Positions 8,285 through 18,941 are shown, counted from the first letter of the stretch. The stretch is DNA of 64,000 bases from Agrobacterium salinitolerans (GCF_002008225.1 NZ_MRDH01000006.1:434001-498000); one strand, 5' to 3'. Notes: generated by a model from the sequence alone, not told the origin. Numbers and translations: made by a program.

Positions 8285-9706
8285 TTACTTGTAGCAGACG
8301 GTTTTGACGGCCTGAACGACTTCATCGACGTTCGGCAGAGCCAGCTTTTCGAGGTTTGCCGCGTAAGGCATCGGAACATCCTTGCCGGCGATCGTCAGGA
8401 TCGGCGCATCGAGATAATCGAAAGCGGCGCGCATGACCTGGTTGGCGATGAAGTCACCGACCGATGACTGCGGGAAACCTTCCTCGACCGTGACCAGGCG
8501 ACCGGTCTTCTTGACCGATTCGATGACGGTGGGCAGGTCCATCGGGCGAATGGTGCGCAGGTCGATCAGTTCGACATCGATGCCGAGCTTTTCGAGTTCC
8601 GCAACCGCCTTGATGGCATAGGTCATGCCGATGCCGAAGGAAACGATGGTCGCATCCTTGCCCTTGCGGTGAATACGCGCCTTGCCGATCGGCAGCACGA
8701 AATCATCGAGCTTCGGCACTTCGAAGCTCTGACCGTAGAGAATTTCATTCTCAAGGAAGATGACCGGGTTCGGATCGCGGATAGCTGCCTTCAGGAGACC
8801 CTTGGCGTCGGCTGCCGTGTAAGGCATGACGACCTTGAGACCCGGAATATGGCTGTACCATGCGGCGTAACATTGCGAGTGCTGCGCGCCAACGCGGGCA
8901 GCAGCACCGGACGGACCACGAAATACCATCGGCGCGCCCATCTGGCCGCCCGACATATAAAGCGTCTTCGCAGCCGAGTTGACGATCTGGTCGATCGCCT
9001 GCATGGCGAAGTTGAAGGTCATGAATTCGACGATGGGGCGCAGCCCTGTCATCGCAGCGCCGACACCGATACCGGCAAAACCGTGCTCGGTGATCGGGGT
9101 GTCGATGACGCGGCGCTCGCCGAATTCCTGCAACAGGCCTTGGGTAATCTTGTAGGCACCCTGATATTCGGCGACTTCTTCACCCATGACGAAGACTTTT
9201 TCGTCGGCGCGCATTTCTTCGGCCATGGCGTCGCGCAGCGCTTCACGCACGGTCGTCATCACCATTTCCGTACCGGCAGGAATATCCGGATCGGCAGCGA
9301 CTTCGATCTTCGGGGCTGCCGGCACCTTGGCGGCTTCCTTGGCAGCGCTCGGCTCTTCGACCGCTTCGCGGGTCTTGCCGCCGGCGGCATCAGACCCGGA
9401 ATTTGCAGCTTCAGCCTTCGGTTCTTCCTTCTTGGCAGAGGAAGAGATGTCGTCGGCGCTTTCGCCTTCCTGAATGAGAACGGCGATCGGCGTATTGACC
9501 TTGACGCCTTCGGTGCCGGCGTCGATCAGCAGCTTGCCGATAACGCCTTCATCGACGGCTTCCACTTCCATGGTCGCCTTATCGGTCTCGATTTCGGCAA
9601 TCACGTCGCCGGAGGTGACCTTGTCGCCTTCCTTTTTAAGCCACTTGGAAAGCGTGCCTTCCTCCATGGTCGGGGAAAGGGCGGGCATAAGAATTTCTAC
9701 AGGCAT
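8285..9706 (-). CDS. pdhB: Pyruvate dehydrogenase E1 beta subunit with N-terminal lipoyl domain
   Basis: A 473-residue protein. The first about 80 residues are a full lipoyl domain ([16 protein letters not shown]), followed by an acidic/Ala-rich linker. The E1-beta transketolase-like domain then begins near [16 protein letters not shown] and includes [20 protein letters not shown] and the C-terminal [12 protein letters not shown]. The fused lipoyl domain makes E1-beta longer than the usual about 325 residues and is a known alphaproteobacterial arrangement. With PdhA it decarboxylates pyruvate with thiamine diphosphate. It is 17 bases from pdhA and 14 from pdhC. Confidence 0.97.
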   Translation of the reverse strand: MPVEILMPALSPTMEEGTLSKWLKKEGDKVTSGDVIAEIETDKATMEVEAVDEGVIGKLLIDAGTEGVKVNTPIAVLIQEGESADDISSSAKKEEPKAEAANSGSDAAGGKTREAVEEPSAAKEAAKVPAAPKIEVAADPDIPAGTEMVMTTVREALRDAMAEEMRADEKVFVMGEEVAEYQGAYKITQGLLQEFGERRVIDTPITEHGFAGIGVGAAMTGLRPIVEFMTFNFAMQAIDQIVNSAAKTLYMSGGQMGAPMVFRGPSGAAARVGAQHSQCYAAWYSHIPGLKVVMPYTAADAKGLLKAAIRDPNPVIFLENEILYGQSFEVPKLDDFVLPIGKARIHRKGKDATIVSFGIGMTYAIKAVAELEKLGIDVELIDLRTIRPMDLPTVIESVKKTGRLVTVEEGFPQSSVGDFIANQVMRAAFDYLDAPILTIAGKDVPMPYAANLEKLALPNVDEVVQAVKTVCYK

Positions 9707-9723
9707 GGGTTTCCCTTTCCCGA

Positions 9724-10767
9724 TCAGAGCAGAATGTCGGTGTAGAGCTCGGATACATCCGGCTCGGGGTCGTTCTGGGCGAAGTCGGCGCTGTCGGCAA
9801 CGATATCACGGACATCCTTGTCGATGGCCTTCAATTCGTCTTCGCTTGCCCAGCCCTGCTCCAGAAGCCGTGCCTTGACCTGCTCGATCGGGTCATGTTC
9901 GGAGCGCATCTTCTGCACTTCATCCTTGGAACGGTATTTCGCCGGGTCGGACATGGAGTGACCACGGTAACGGTAGGTCAGCATTTCCAGAATGATCGGG
10001 CCCTTGCCGGAACGGCAATGTTCCAGCGCCTGATCGGCGGCGGCCTTGACGGCACGCACATCCATGCCATCCACCTGAACGCCGGGGATACCGAACGACT
10101 GGCCACGCAGCGAATAGTTCGACTGGGCGGTAGCGCGGGCGGTCGAGGTGCCCATGGCGTAACGGTTGTTCTCGACGATATAGATGATCGGCAGTTTCCA
10201 GAGGGCCGCCATGTTGAAGCTCTCGTAGACCTGACCCTGGTTGGCCGCACCGTCACCGAAATAGGTCACGGAGACGTTGTCGTTGCCACGATATTTGTTG
10301 GCGAATGCGAGACCGGTTCCAAGCGAAACCTGCGCACCAACGATGCCATGGCCGCCGTAAAAATGTTTCTCTTTCGAGAACATATGCATCGAGCCGCCCT
10401 TGCCCTTCGACAGGCCGCCGCGACGGCCGGTCAATTCGGCCATGACGCCACGTGCGCTCATGCCCAGAGCCAGCATGTGGCCGTGGTCACGATAAGCGGT
10501 GATGACCTGATCGCCTTCCTTCTGCGACATCTGCATGCCGACGACAACGGCTTCCTGGCCAATGTAGAGGTGACAGAAACCACCGATAAAGCCCATGCCG
10601 TAGAGCTGGCCGGCCTTTTCCTCGAAGCGGCGGATGAGCAGCATTTCACGGTAGGCGTGAAGTTCGTCTTCCTTGGAGAAGTCGGGGCTGTTCTTGCCGG
10701 TGAATTCGGTTGCAGCCTTTGCCGTGGTCTTGCGGCCGGATACGGTCGCTGGTTTTCGCGGCGCCAT
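9724..10767 (-). CDS. pdhA: Pyruvate dehydrogenase E1 alpha subunit
   Basis: A 347-residue thiamine-diphosphate-binding subunit. It shows the ThDP/Mg motif [20 protein letters not shown] followed by the [11 protein letters not shown] segment, the phosphorylation-loop-like region [16 protein letters not shown], and an N-terminal basic, Ala/Lys/Thr-rich extension. The ATG at 10765-10767 has a strong GGGAGGG-type ribosome binding site. It opens the pdhA-pdhB-pdhC unit. The leader between ftsB and pdhA (10768-10920) contains a hairpin followed by a T-rich stretch and a perfect 11-base palindrome; both are listed separately. Confidence 0.97.
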   Translation of the reverse strand: MAPRKPATVSGRKTTAKAATEFTGKNSPDFSKEDELHAYREMLLIRRFEEKAGQLYGMGFIGGFCHLYIGQEAVVVGMQMSQKEGDQVITAYRDHGHMLALGMSARGVMAELTGRRGGLSKGKGGSMHMFSKEKHFYGGHGIVGAQVSLGTGLAFANKYRGNDNVSVTYFGDGAANQGQVYESFNMAALWKLPIIYIVENNRYAMGTSTARATAQSNYSLRGQSFGIPGVQVDGMDVRAVKAAADQALEHCRSGKGPIILEMLTYRYRGHSMSDPAKYRSKDEVQKMRSEHDPIEQVKARLLEQGWASEDELKAIDKDVRDIVADSADFAQNDPEPDVSELYTDILL

Positions 10768-10820
10768 TCATCCCTCCCTGAGTTGCCATTTGAATGGATA
10801 GAGTGGCGCGTACCATATGC

Positions 10821-10858
10821 AAGAAAATGCCATGCAGCAATGCTTTAAACGCATGGCA
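10821..10858 (-). terminator. Hairpin with T-rich tail between ftsB and pdhA
   Basis: Arms TGCCATGC (10828-10835) and GCATGGCA (10851-10858) pair perfectly with a 15-base loop. Read on the minus strand, the right-hand arm is followed by TTTTCTT. It may end the eno-ftsB transcript, or act as a leader structure or attenuator for the pdh operon. The loop is long for a classical terminator. Confidence 0.4.
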
Positions 10859-10920
10859 CATATTCACGCTAAGATGCTGTGAATAAATCACAAATGTTAA
10901 ATTAACTCGATTTCGGTTAA

Positions 10921-11238
10921 TCAGAAATATGCGTTCATGATGACGATTTCGTCCGTTCGGGACATATTCAGCTGGTAACGCGAAATCTCGTCGATCATAT
11001 CCCGTTCCAGCGAACCGTCACTCAGCAATTCCACCTGCCGCTCCAGTGCCACACGCGCCTGCGTAAGCTTTTGAAGCTCGGCAGTACGAGTAATACGCTG
11101 CCGCTCCAGCCGCTCTGTCGCCTGCAGGCCGAAGTCACCATGGATGGAATGATAACCGAAATAGGAAAGAAAAGCGATCGTGATGGCCGGAACGATCAAA
11201 CGGCCGAATCGTCTCTTTTTATGATGTCTGGTCCACAT
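10921..11238 (-). CDS. ftsB: Septum formation initiator (FtsB/DivIC family)
   Basis: A 105-residue bitopic protein beginning at the ATG 11236-11238. A basic N-terminus (RHHKKRRFGR) precedes one membrane helix (LIVPAITIAFLSYFGY). It is followed by a coiled-coil periplasmic segment rich in Glu, Arg and Leu (ERLERQRITRTAELQKL and onward) and a conserved Asp/Glu-Arg patch (LERDMIDEISRYQLNMSRTDE). FtsB links divisome proteins FtsL and FtsQ at the septum. The position between eno and pdhA on the same strand is the usual one in alphaproteobacteria. The name follows the family; DivIC is an equivalent label. Confidence 0.85.
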   Translation of the reverse strand: MWTRHHKKRRFGRLIVPAITIAFLSYFGYHSIHGDFGLQATERLERQRITRTAELQKLTQARVALERQVELLSDGSLERDMIDEISRYQLNMSRTDEIVIMNAYF

Positions 11239-11334
11239 GCCGGAGAGAAGCCTTAAAACGCATAACGTGAGTCTCAAGACTAAAGCGGATTGTTTAACTA
11301 TCCGTTGACCTTAAATAGCGAACGGCAAATTGAC

Positions 11335-11362
11335 GCAAAAAAGCCCACCGGAGGGCGGGCTT
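11335..11362 (-). terminator. Rho-independent terminator after eno
   Basis: Read on the minus strand, the sequence is a GC-rich hairpin, AAGCCCGCC-CTCC-GGTGGGCTT with one wobble/mismatch, followed immediately by a run of six T. It lies downstream of eno and upstream of ftsB, beyond a RIME repeat, and is convincing as an intrinsic terminator. Confidence 0.75.
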
Positions 11363-11394
11363 AAGAGGGAGATGAGACCGTCAAACTCTCCTTC

Positions 11395-11480
11395 GTCATG
11401 TTCGGGCCTGTCCCGAGCATCTGCAACGTATCGAATTGACGAGACATTGGCAGATCCTCGGCACAAGGCCGAGGATGACG
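11395..11480 (-). repeat. RIME1-like intergenic palindromic repeat, copy 2 (reverse orientation)
   Basis: Two palindromes flanking a short spacer, as in copies 1 and 3. Its reverse complement aligns with them through ATCCTCGG...CCGAGGAT, then GTTGCAGATGCTCGGGAC and GGCCCGAACATGAC. It lies in the 3' untranslated region of eno, between the stop codon and the terminator, so it would be transcribed with eno. Confidence 0.75.
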
Positions 11481-11551
11481 TCGAATATGTTGCCAGGCCT
11501 GATACCAATCCCGTCACGGGCAGTAACGACCTCCCTCAAAATGAGGGCGAA

Positions 11552-12889
<1,338 letters not shown>

Positions 12890-12962
12890 TTACAATGACG
12901 ACGGGCGGCAGAAACGGAGCGCCCGCCATTAAAATCGATTGGCACAAACCAAACGCACAATC

Positions 12963-13808
12963 TCAGGCTTTGGTGATGGCGTCGAAGGCGAGGAGCTTTT
13001 CAAGCAGTTTCGGCATGTCCTTCAAATGCACCATGTTGGGGCCGTCGGACGGCGCGTTGTCCGGGTCCTCATGGGTTTCGATGAAGAGGCCTGCTACGCC
13101 GACAGCAACCGCCGCCCGCGCCAAAGTCTCGACGAATTCGCGTTGGCCGCCCGTGGAGCCGCCCTGCCCGCCCGGCTGCTGGACCGAATGGGTTGCATCA
13201 AAGATGACAGGTGCACCGAGCGAAGCCATGATCGGCAGCGAGCGCATGTCGGAAACCAGCGTGTTGTAACCGAAGGACGCGCCGCGCTCGCACAACATCA
13301 CATTCGGGTTGCCGCTTTCATTCAGCTTGGCCAGCACGTTCTTCATGTCCCAGGGGGCAAGGAACTGACCTTTCTTGACATTGATGACGCGGCCGGTCTT
13401 GGCGGCAGCGACGAGAAGATCGGTCTGGCGGCTGAGGAAGGCCGGGATCTGCAGCACATCCACCACTTCGGAAACGATGGCGCATTGCTCTTCCGTGTGG
13501 ATGTCGGTCAGAACGGGAAAACCGAACTCCTTCTTAAGATCGGCGAAAACCTGCATCGCGCTATCAAGGCCGATGCCGCGCTTGCCGGAAAGCGAGGTGC
13601 GGTTCGCCTTGTCGAAGGAGGATTTGTAAACGAGGCCTATACCCAGCTTATCGCAGAGTTCCTTGAGTACACCGGCGATCATGAAGGCATGGTCGCGGCT
13701 TTCCATCTGGCAGGGGCCGGCAATCAGCGAAAAACGCTCGCTGTTGCAGAAGGAAACCTTGCTGGCGCCATCGCCGGCGGTGACTTTGAGATTGTTCGTA
13801 ACGCTCAT
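12963..13808 (-). CDS. kdsA: 3-deoxy-8-phosphooctulonate (KDO-8-P) synthase
   Basis: A 281-residue class-I aldolase-like enzyme that condenses arabinose-5-phosphate and phosphoenolpyruvate to make KDO-8-P for lipopolysaccharide. Visible family segments are [58 protein letters not shown] and [20 protein letters not shown]. Two adjacent ATG codons exist (13809-13811 and 13806-13808). The second has better spacing from the GAGGA ribosome binding site and forms a TGATG overlap with the stop of the upstream VOC gene, suggesting translational coupling. It joins the lpx genes further on in lipid A-KDO biosynthesis. Confidence 0.96.
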   Translation of the reverse strand: MSVTNNLKVTAGDGASKVSFCNSERFSLIAGPCQMESRDHAFMIAGVLKELCDKLGIGLVYKSSFDKANRTSLSGKRGIGLDSAMQVFADLKKEFGFPVLTDIHTEEQCAIVSEVVDVLQIPAFLSRQTDLLVAAAKTGRVINVKKGQFLAPWDMKNVLAKLNESGNPNVMLCERGASFGYNTLVSDMRSLPIMASLGAPVIFDATHSVQQPGGQGGSTGGQREFVETLARAAVAVGVAGLFIETHEDPDNAPSDGPNMVHLKDMPKLLEKLLAFDAITKA

Positions 13809-14713
13809 CATTTTTCCTCGAAGGCGAAGGTGACGCCCTGACCGGGTGCTGCGGGCACCACCAGTCGGCCGCCCGCTTCCATGCTGGAGACGCCATTAGC
13901 AGCAAGCACTGCCGCTGTCACGGCAAGATCGCGAACGGAAAAGACGATGCCCGCGCCGCGCAATCCGCCTGCGCTTTGGCTGGACGCATCTATGGATGCG
14001 TCGCCGAAGGCAGGTTTTTCCGTCAATCTTATTGCGGCATTTGCCGTCGCAAACGTTCTGTCGCCGCTGGGGGACAAGGTGGATGAAAAACCAAACACCG
14101 CCTCGGCCAGCGCCCCTGCCCTCGCATCCGCGCCTGGGATCAGGATGATTTCTGAAAGCCCTGTGACGCCGTTGGCATGGCGCTCCAACGCTGACCGGTC
14201 ACCCGGCAGGGCCTTGATCCGCTGGCAACTGAACATAAAAAAATCCGCAGCAGATCCGCTTGCCGCAAACGCCAATCGAAACGAGGCTTCGCTTCTCGAT
14301 CCGTCGGGCATCTGCACGGGTCGCGAAAATTCGAAAATATCGCCGGCGGATAAGTTTGCGGAGATAAACCGCTGATGATCGTCAAAGGCATCTTTCGTTC
14401 CAGCGACAAGGGCGGAGAAACCTTCTCCATGGCTTGCCCTGAAGTCGCGATCCCGGCGGGTGAATACATCGCCATTCCCCACGGAATCACAATATTTAGC
14501 CGGATCATGAACAGCAAGCGGTTCAAGATAGGTGCCGTCCGCGAAGAAGACGCACGCATTCATCGTGCCGAACGGATGGATTGCCTGAGGCGCAACTGTG
14601 AAACCGAGGTTTGCCAGGCGCGCCGTGGCGACATCAATGTGGGCAACGGGCAGGACAAGATGATCGACGGGATAAGGGTTCAACTGAACGGCCTCCGCAG
14701 CTGGGAAATCCAT
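13808..14713 (-). CDS. VOC/glyoxalase-like domain protein
   Basis: About 301 residues from the ATG at 14711-14713 ([20 protein letters not shown]); in-frame upstream codons to 14827 do not look coding. The segment [27 protein letters not shown] is the classical start of a vicinal-oxygen-chelate (glyoxalase-like) domain, followed by [23 protein letters not shown] second degenerate VOC half ends in VTFAFEEK. Enzymes of this fold include dioxygenases, isomerases and resistance proteins; the substrate here is unknown. It is divergently arranged with the MarR-type regulator, with an operator-like palindrome between them, and overlaps kdsA by TGATG. Confidence 0.75.
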   Translation of the reverse strand: MDFPAAEAVQLNPYPVDHLVLPVAHIDVATARLANLGFTVAPQAIHPFGTMNACVFFADGTYLEPLAVHDPAKYCDSVGNGDVFTRRDRDFRASHGEGFSALVAGTKDAFDDHQRFISANLSAGDIFEFSRPVQMPDGSRSEASFRLAFAASGSAADFFMFSCQRIKALPGDRSALERHANGVTGLSEIILIPGADARAGALAEAVFGFSSTLSPSGDRTFATANAAIRLTEKPAFGDASIDASSQSAGGLRGAGIVFSVRDLAVTAAVLAANGVSSMEAGGRLVVPAAPGQGVTFAFEEK

Positions 14714-14816
14714 CGGGCCAGAAAAGCACGGCGAGGATGAAGAGGCAAATGGTCGGCTCGGAACAATAGACGTTATCTCGAACTCCTTCCATGTGGGCAT
14801 CAGGCATAATTGTTGA

Positions 14817-14827
14817 CTTGTAAACAA
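14817..14827. promoter_or_regulatory. Predicted HcaR operator, site 1
   Basis: CTTGTAAACAA contains the inverted repeat TTGT-AA-ACAA. Its exact reverse complement, TTGTTTACAAG, is found at 21005-21015 between the divergent hydratase and synthetase genes. Here it overlaps a plausible promoter for the MarR gene: TTGACT at 14813-14818 and TAGATT at 14836-14841, spaced 17. A repressor bound at this site would block that promoter. That the MarR protein binds here is inference from position and repetition. Confidence 0.6.
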
Positions 14828-14955
14828 TCTATATATAGATTTTATCGTCGACTTACTGGGTTTGAAGAGGCTTCATGTGGGGGATATGATGCGGGCGGCC
14901 GTGCTCCATTTGAGAGAAACGGTTTACCTCTGGCAAAGCATGAAACGGGAATAAC

Positions 14956-15435
14956 ATGGATCAACTCCCCCGCAGGGCGACTGACGTCAATATCGACCGG
15001 CTGGAGACAGCGCTTGGTTTCCTCATCCGCCTCGCCCAGCTCAAGACCTATGACGATTTCTTCACGGCGCTCGGGGATTCGGGCATGCGGCCGGGGGAAT
15101 TCTCGGTGCTTTTCGTCATCATGCATAACCCCGGCATTCGTCAGACGGCGCTCGGCCAGCGACTGATGATCAAGCGCGCGCACATGACCAAACTGATCCG
15201 TGCTTTCGAAGACAGGGGCCTGGTAACCCGCCGTGTTCCCGATGACGATCGCCGGGCCATCGAACTGACGCTTTCGGCGGAAGGCGTGGCGCATGTGCGC
15301 AAGGAGAGCGAGTGGTTCTTTTCGCACGAGGCGACGCTCGGCGCGGGCCTGACCGCGGCCGAGCGCGATCAGTTCATCGCCCTGCTACATAAATTTCTGG
15401 GCATGAACTTGGGAGAAACAGGCCGTGAATATTGA
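14956..15435 (+). CDS. hcaR: MarR family regulator of hydroxycinnamate catabolism (HcaR type)
   Basis: A 159-residue winged-helix regulator. It shows the DNA-binding core PGEFSVLFVIMHNPGIRQTALGQRL, the recognition-helix region IKRAHMTKLIRAFEDRGLV, and the wing RRVPDDDRRAIELTLS, with helical dimerisation ends. The family usually represses catabolic genes and is released by a CoA thioester or aromatic ligand. From memory, A. fabrum HcaR (Atu1422) is a MarR-type regulator of the hydroxycinnamate region, and this gene has the same context. Its stop overlaps the following hydrolase gene by 11 bases. The gene symbol is by homology and context. Confidence 0.85.
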   Translation: MDQLPRRATDVNIDRLETALGFLIRLAQLKTYDDFFTALGDSGMRPGEFSVLFVIMHNPGIRQTALGQRLMIKRAHMTKLIRAFEDRGLVTRRVPDDDRRAIELTLSAEGVAHVRKESEWFFSHEATLGAGLTAAERDQFIALLHKFLGMNLGETGREY

Positions 15436-16300
15436 TGAACTCGTCGCTATAGATGTGCATACCCATGCCGAGGAGCCGTGCTGCGGCCCCCGCGACGACG
15501 GTTATGATGAATTTCAGGCGGGTATGGCGAAATATTTCAAGAACCCCGCCGGCCACAAGGGCATGTTGCCGACCGTGCAGGAAACAGCCGCCTATTATCG
15601 CGAGCGTAAAATCGGCTGCGTGATTTTTCCGGTCGATGCGGAACGGGAAACCGGTTTTCGCCGATATGAAAATGAAGAGGTGGCGAAGATCGCTGCCGAC
15701 AACAGCGACATCATGATCCCTTTCGCGTCGATCGACCCCGCCAAGGGAAAGGCCGGAGCGCGCGAAGCGAGGCGTCTGGTGCGTGACTTCGGGGTGAAAG
15801 GCTTCAAGTTTCACCCGACGATGCAGGGCTTTTACCCCAACGACCGCATGGCCTACCCGCTTTATGAAGCCATCGCCGAGGAAGGCGCAATCACGCTTTT
15901 CCACACCGGGCAGACGGGCGTCGGCGCGGGCTTGCGCGGCGGCATGGCAATGCGGCTGAAGTTTTCAAATCCCATCCATCTCGATGACGTCGCGGTCGAT
16001 TTCCCCGACATGCCGATCATTCTCGCACACCCCTCCTTCCCCTGGCAGGAAGAAGCTCTCTCCGTCGCCACCCATAAGCCGAATGTCTACATCGACATGT
16101 CGGGCTGGTCGCCAAAGTATTTCCCGCCGATCCTGGTGCAATATGCCAATTCGCTGCTGAAACATAAGATGCTGTTCGGATCGGACTGGCCGGCGATGAC
16201 GCCGGAGCGCTGGCTCAACGATTTCGCCAATATTCCGATAAAAGACGAGGTTCGTCCGCTGATCCTCAAGGAAAACGCAAAAAGGCTGCTGAAGCTCTAG
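15425..16300 (+). CDS. Amidohydrolase-superfamily beta-ketoacyl-CoA hydrolase (predicted)
   Basis: A 291-residue TIM-barrel metal hydrolase of the amidohydrolase-2 family, with a GTG start at 15425-15427 behind a GGGAG site. The metal-binding VHTHAEEPCCGP near the N-terminus, KGFKFHPTMQGFYPNDR, LFHTGQTG, IILAHPSFPWQEEAL and FGSDWPAMTPERW (the Asp ligand) are all present. From memory, the A. fabrum homologue (Atu1421) was assigned as the 4-hydroxyphenyl-beta-ketoacyl-CoA hydrolase that releases the C6-C1 acid in the CoA-dependent beta-oxidative deacetylation of ferulate and p-coumarate. The operon with hcaR supports that. The assignment is knowledge-based; the fold is seen directly. Confidence 0.8.
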   Translation: MNIDELVAIDVHTHAEEPCCGPRDDGYDEFQAGMAKYFKNPAGHKGMLPTVQETAAYYRERKIGCVIFPVDAERETGFRRYENEEVAKIAADNSDIMIPFASIDPAKGKAGAREARRLVRDFGVKGFKFHPTMQGFYPNDRMAYPLYEAIAEEGAITLFHTGQTGVGAGLRGGMAMRLKFSNPIHLDDVAVDFPDMPIILAHPSFPWQEEALSVATHKPNVYIDMSGWSPKYFPPILVQYANSLLKHKMLFGSDWPAMTPERWLNDFANIPIKDEVRPLILKENAKRLLKL

Positions 16301-16327
16301 ACCTTAAGGACTACTGTCATTTTATGG

Positions 16328-16348
16328 GCCTCGGTTTTGAACCGGGGC
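16328..16348 (+). terminator. Possible terminator hairpin after the hydrolase gene
   Basis: GCCTCGGTT and AACCGGGGC form a nine-pair stem (one G-T pair) with a three-base loop, 28 bases after the stop. There is no clear T run, so this is weak. The rest of the 288-base convergent gap to ligM (16301-16588) holds nothing I can identify. Confidence 0.3.
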
Positions 16349-16588
16349 TATCGTTTGCACGAATAAGCGCTCGGAAGGCGTCGGCAATCATCGCCAAAAG
16401 ACAAAGGTCCACCGTTTCCGGCAGGCCTTCTTCATGAGCTCAAGCGTTTCCAACGAAAAAACTGGAAGCCTCACGGCTCCGGCTCCATCTCGTTGTCCGC
16501 GTCCTCGGGCTGCAAAAGCCACTGACGCGCGTTTACCGGCCCTTCGCCGGGTCCCGCCGCGTCATCTGCACGGCGCTACCCGAACCTG

Positions 16589-18004
16589 TCAGGACGCTTT
16601 TTTGGTACGCCAGCTGTCCGCGTAATTGTCACGTGCTTCGGCCGCATAAGGCGTCGGCGAGACGCGGACACGGATTTCTTTCTGCTTGTGGCGCTCCGTC
16701 GAGGTCTTGCCAGAACCGCCGTTCGGCTCTCCCCAGACAAGGGTGAGAACGTCGCCGACCTGAATATCGTTATCGACGATACCAAGCGAGAGCATGCAGC
16801 GCTCATTATACGAGTAGCCGGTGAACATCGACATGCCGACCTGCTTGCCCCCCTTCAAGATGATATCTGCTCCGGTCGAAGCGTAATTGGCCTGCGGGAA
16901 GTCGATCCATTTATAATGGTCTTCGCCCGGACGGAACGCGGATGCGATGACATCCACCACATCTTCGGCGTTCCACTCGAAGGTGACCTTCTTGCGCTGC
17001 GTCTTGCCTTTCATGATCTCCAGCGCCGACTTGCCGATGAAGTCGTCTTTTTTCCAACCAATATAGAAGTCGTAACCCAGCTCGAACGGGTTAACGTAAT
17101 AATCCTCGATATTATCGGAAACGAAGCTGCCGCCGATCGCACCCGTCGCCTCATAGCTATCGGCGCCCAGCCAGTCGCGATAGTCCTTCAACATGCCATC
17201 GCCGGTGTAGATGCCCGGCAGTGGCGACGGGATCCAGCCCGATTCAAGCGTGTTGGTGGAATAGGCGCGGCTGCCGCAACGCACGAGATTGACGCCGGCT
17301 TCGTTGGCCGCGGCCAGAATGCAGGAGAGGATGTAGCTCTTGTCCTCATAGGGTCCCCAGACCTCGAGGCCTGGCGCGCCAGACATGCCGTGGCGCAACG
17401 CCTGCACCTTCTTGGAGCCGATATTGATCCAGTCGACGTGGAAGAACTTGATGTCCGGGATAGGGCCGCGGTTCAATTTCTCGAAAACTTTCGGCGCATC
17501 GGGGCCCTGTATCTGATAGCGGTAATGGGTGCGCAGCACGCGCTCGCCCTCCGGCCGCGACGGGGACCTAGGATCGTGTTTGATGCGAACGTTCCACTTG
17601 CCATAGGCCGCGCAGAACATCAGCCAGCTGGAGGTCGGCGCACGGCCGACGAGAATGAACTTGTCCTGCCGTTCACGGAAAATGATGTGGTCACCGATGA
17701 CGTGGCCGTTCGGCGTGACCGGCACGAAGTGCTTGGCGCGATTGAGATCGAAATTCGAGAAAGAGTTGATGCCGTGATGGGCGAGAAATTTTTCGGCGTC
17801 GGGGCCTTCGACGATCAGCTCATCCATATGATGGGACTGGTCAAACAGAACCGCGCCATCGCGCCAGGCAGCCTGCTCGGAGCGCCAATTGCTGAACTCT
17901 CCGGCAACGACAGGGTATACATACATGCCAATTTTTGAGTTTCGAAGCATTTCAACCGGGTTCGGATATTGCTTCAAAACCTCGGTCAGACTGGAATTCG
18001 CCAT
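16589..18004 (-). CDS. ligM: Tetrahydrofolate-dependent vanillate O-demethylase (LigM type)
   Basis: A 471-residue protein of the GcvT/aminomethyltransferase fold, the same length as Sphingobium LigM. Recognisable segments are the N-terminal LRNSKIGMYVYPVVAGEFSNW, AVLFDQSHHMDELIVEGPDA, the folate-binding-type motif LKDYRDWLGADSYE, YVNPFELGYDF and IGKSALEIM. It moves the methyl group of vanillate or syringate to tetrahydrofolate, giving protocatechuate (or 3-O-methylgallate) and methyl-THF. The start is the ATG at 18002-18004 with a GGGAGGAG site. An ATGTATACAT operator lies 29 bases upstream. The gene pairs functionally with the metF homologue at 19179. Confidence 0.87.
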   Translation of the reverse strand: MANSSLTEVLKQYPNPVEMLRNSKIGMYVYPVVAGEFSNWRSEQAAWRDGAVLFDQSHHMDELIVEGPDAEKFLAHHGINSFSNFDLNRAKHFVPVTPNGHVIGDHIIFRERQDKFILVGRAPTSSWLMFCAAYGKWNVRIKHDPRSPSRPEGERVLRTHYRYQIQGPDAPKVFEKLNRGPIPDIKFFHVDWINIGSKKVQALRHGMSGAPGLEVWGPYEDKSYILSCILAAANEAGVNLVRCGSRAYSTNTLESGWIPSPLPGIYTGDGMLKDYRDWLGADSYEATGAIGGSFVSDNIEDYYVNPFELGYDFYIGWKKDDFIGKSALEIMKGKTQRKKVTFEWNAEDVVDVIASAFRPGEDHYKWIDFPQANYASTGADIILKGGKQVGMSMFTGYSYNERCMLSLGIVDNDIQVGDVLTLVWGEPNGGSGKTSTERHKQKEIRVRVSPTPYAAEARDNYADSWRTKKAS

Positions 18005-18032
18005 TCTAATCTCCTCCCTGGAAATCACGCCG

Positions 18033-18042
18033 ATGTATACAT
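18033..18042. promoter_or_regulatory. VanR-type operator upstream of ligM
   Basis: The perfect palindrome ATGTATACAT lies 29 bases before the ligM start and just past the vanR terminator. The TGTATACA core occurs three times in intergenic DNA of this island, in front of ligM, vanR and metF. From memory, Atu1419 of A. fabrum represses three genes of the pathway through a palindrome of this kind. Confidence 0.7.
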
Positions 18043-18103
18043 GAAACGCCGGGCATTGATAAATTGCAAGCGGAAAATTTCGTCCTTTACGAGCGCATCG
18101 GCA

Positions 18104-18134
18104 AAAATAAAGGCGGCTCCGCAAGGGGCCGCCC
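18104..18134 (-). terminator. Rho-independent terminator after vanR
   Basis: On the minus strand, GGCGGC and GCCGCC form a stem with a 10-base loop, followed by TTTATTTTT. It separates vanR from ligM, so ligM needs its own promoter, consistent with the operator at 18033-18042. Confidence 0.7.
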
Positions 18135-18159
18135 TCATAATTCCCGCGTTCTCCGGGGC

Positions 18160-18894
18160 TTAGTCGCTGATCAGCGCCAGACCCGGCATCTGCGCGATCA
18201 ATTCAGGCGCTTCGCGGATCATGTATTCAAGATTGGTGCGCGCTGTGCGGGAATGCTCCCGCGCGATCGCCTCCGCACGTGCGCCCTCCCGCGCAGCAAT
18301 GGCCGCCACGATTGCCTTGTGCTGCTCCTGCGCACCCCTTAGCGAACGGCGAAACGCGCCGATATTCGCCTTGTCGGGGAGAAAAGCGGAGGGGGAAGCA
18401 AAAGGCAGCGAACTTGCCCGTTCCACCTCACGGCGAATCATCTCGCTGCCGCAGAGCGCCGCAAGCTGATGGTGAAACACCTGATTGAGCGCCGAATAGC
18501 GATCGAAATCGACGTCATCGACACGGTCGCCGAAGCACAGATCCAGCTCGCGTATCGTGTGGCCAATCTCCTCAAGTGCCCCCCTGGAGGCGCCACGTTC
18601 CGCAGCCAGCCGGGCCGCCGTGCCCTCCATAACACCTCGAATTTCAATGGCATCCACGACGTCCGCAAAACCGAACCGACGCACGACAAACCCGCCGCCC
18701 GGCAGACGGTTGAGCAACCCTTCCTCCGTCAGGCGTGAAAGCGCTTCGCGTACGGGCGTGCGGGAAATATCCAGAAGTTCGGCGGTCGGCACTTCAAAGA
18801 GCCGCATACCTCCTGGAAGCTCGCCACTCAGAATCTTCTCCCTGAGTTCGATCACCGCCCGACCGCCATGTGTTGCCGCATCGCCCTGCTTCAT
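18160..18894 (-). CDS. vanR: GntR family regulator, FadR/VanR subgroup
   Basis: A 244-residue repressor. Residues about 8-70 form the GntR winged helix (IELREKILSGELPGGMRLFEV, then TAELLDISRTPVREALSRL, EEGLLNRLPGGGFVV). The rest is an all-helical FCD ligand domain with the His/Asp residues expected for a metal site (LNQVFHHQLA, QEQHKAIVAA, AREHSRTART). The start is the ATG at 18892-18894, preceded by GGAGGGG; codons further upstream would run across the operator at 18942-18951. From memory, the A. fabrum homologue (Atu1419) is a tetrameric VanR-type repressor with zinc and with N5,N10-methylene-THF as effector, which fits its ligM-metF surroundings. Confidence 0.87.
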   Translation of the reverse strand: MKQGDAATHGGRAVIELREKILSGELPGGMRLFEVPTAELLDISRTPVREALSRLTEEGLLNRLPGGGFVVRRFGFADVVDAIEIRGVMEGTAARLAAERGASRGALEEIGHTIRELDLCFGDRVDDVDFDRYSALNQVFHHQLAALCGSEMIRREVERASSLPFASPSAFLPDKANIGAFRRSLRGAQEQHKAIVAAIAAREGARAEAIAREHSRTARTNLEYMIREAPELIAQMPGLALISD

Positions 18895-18941
18895 GCCACC
18901 CCTCCAACCTGCCGCCATCGCGTCGCAGCACCTGTTCTGCG

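Noticed and set aside
17914-17921. GTATACAT inside ligM as a fourth VanR operator
   Set aside because: Lacks the first T of the TGTATACA core and encodes the conserved MYVYP part of the protein, so coding constraint explains it.
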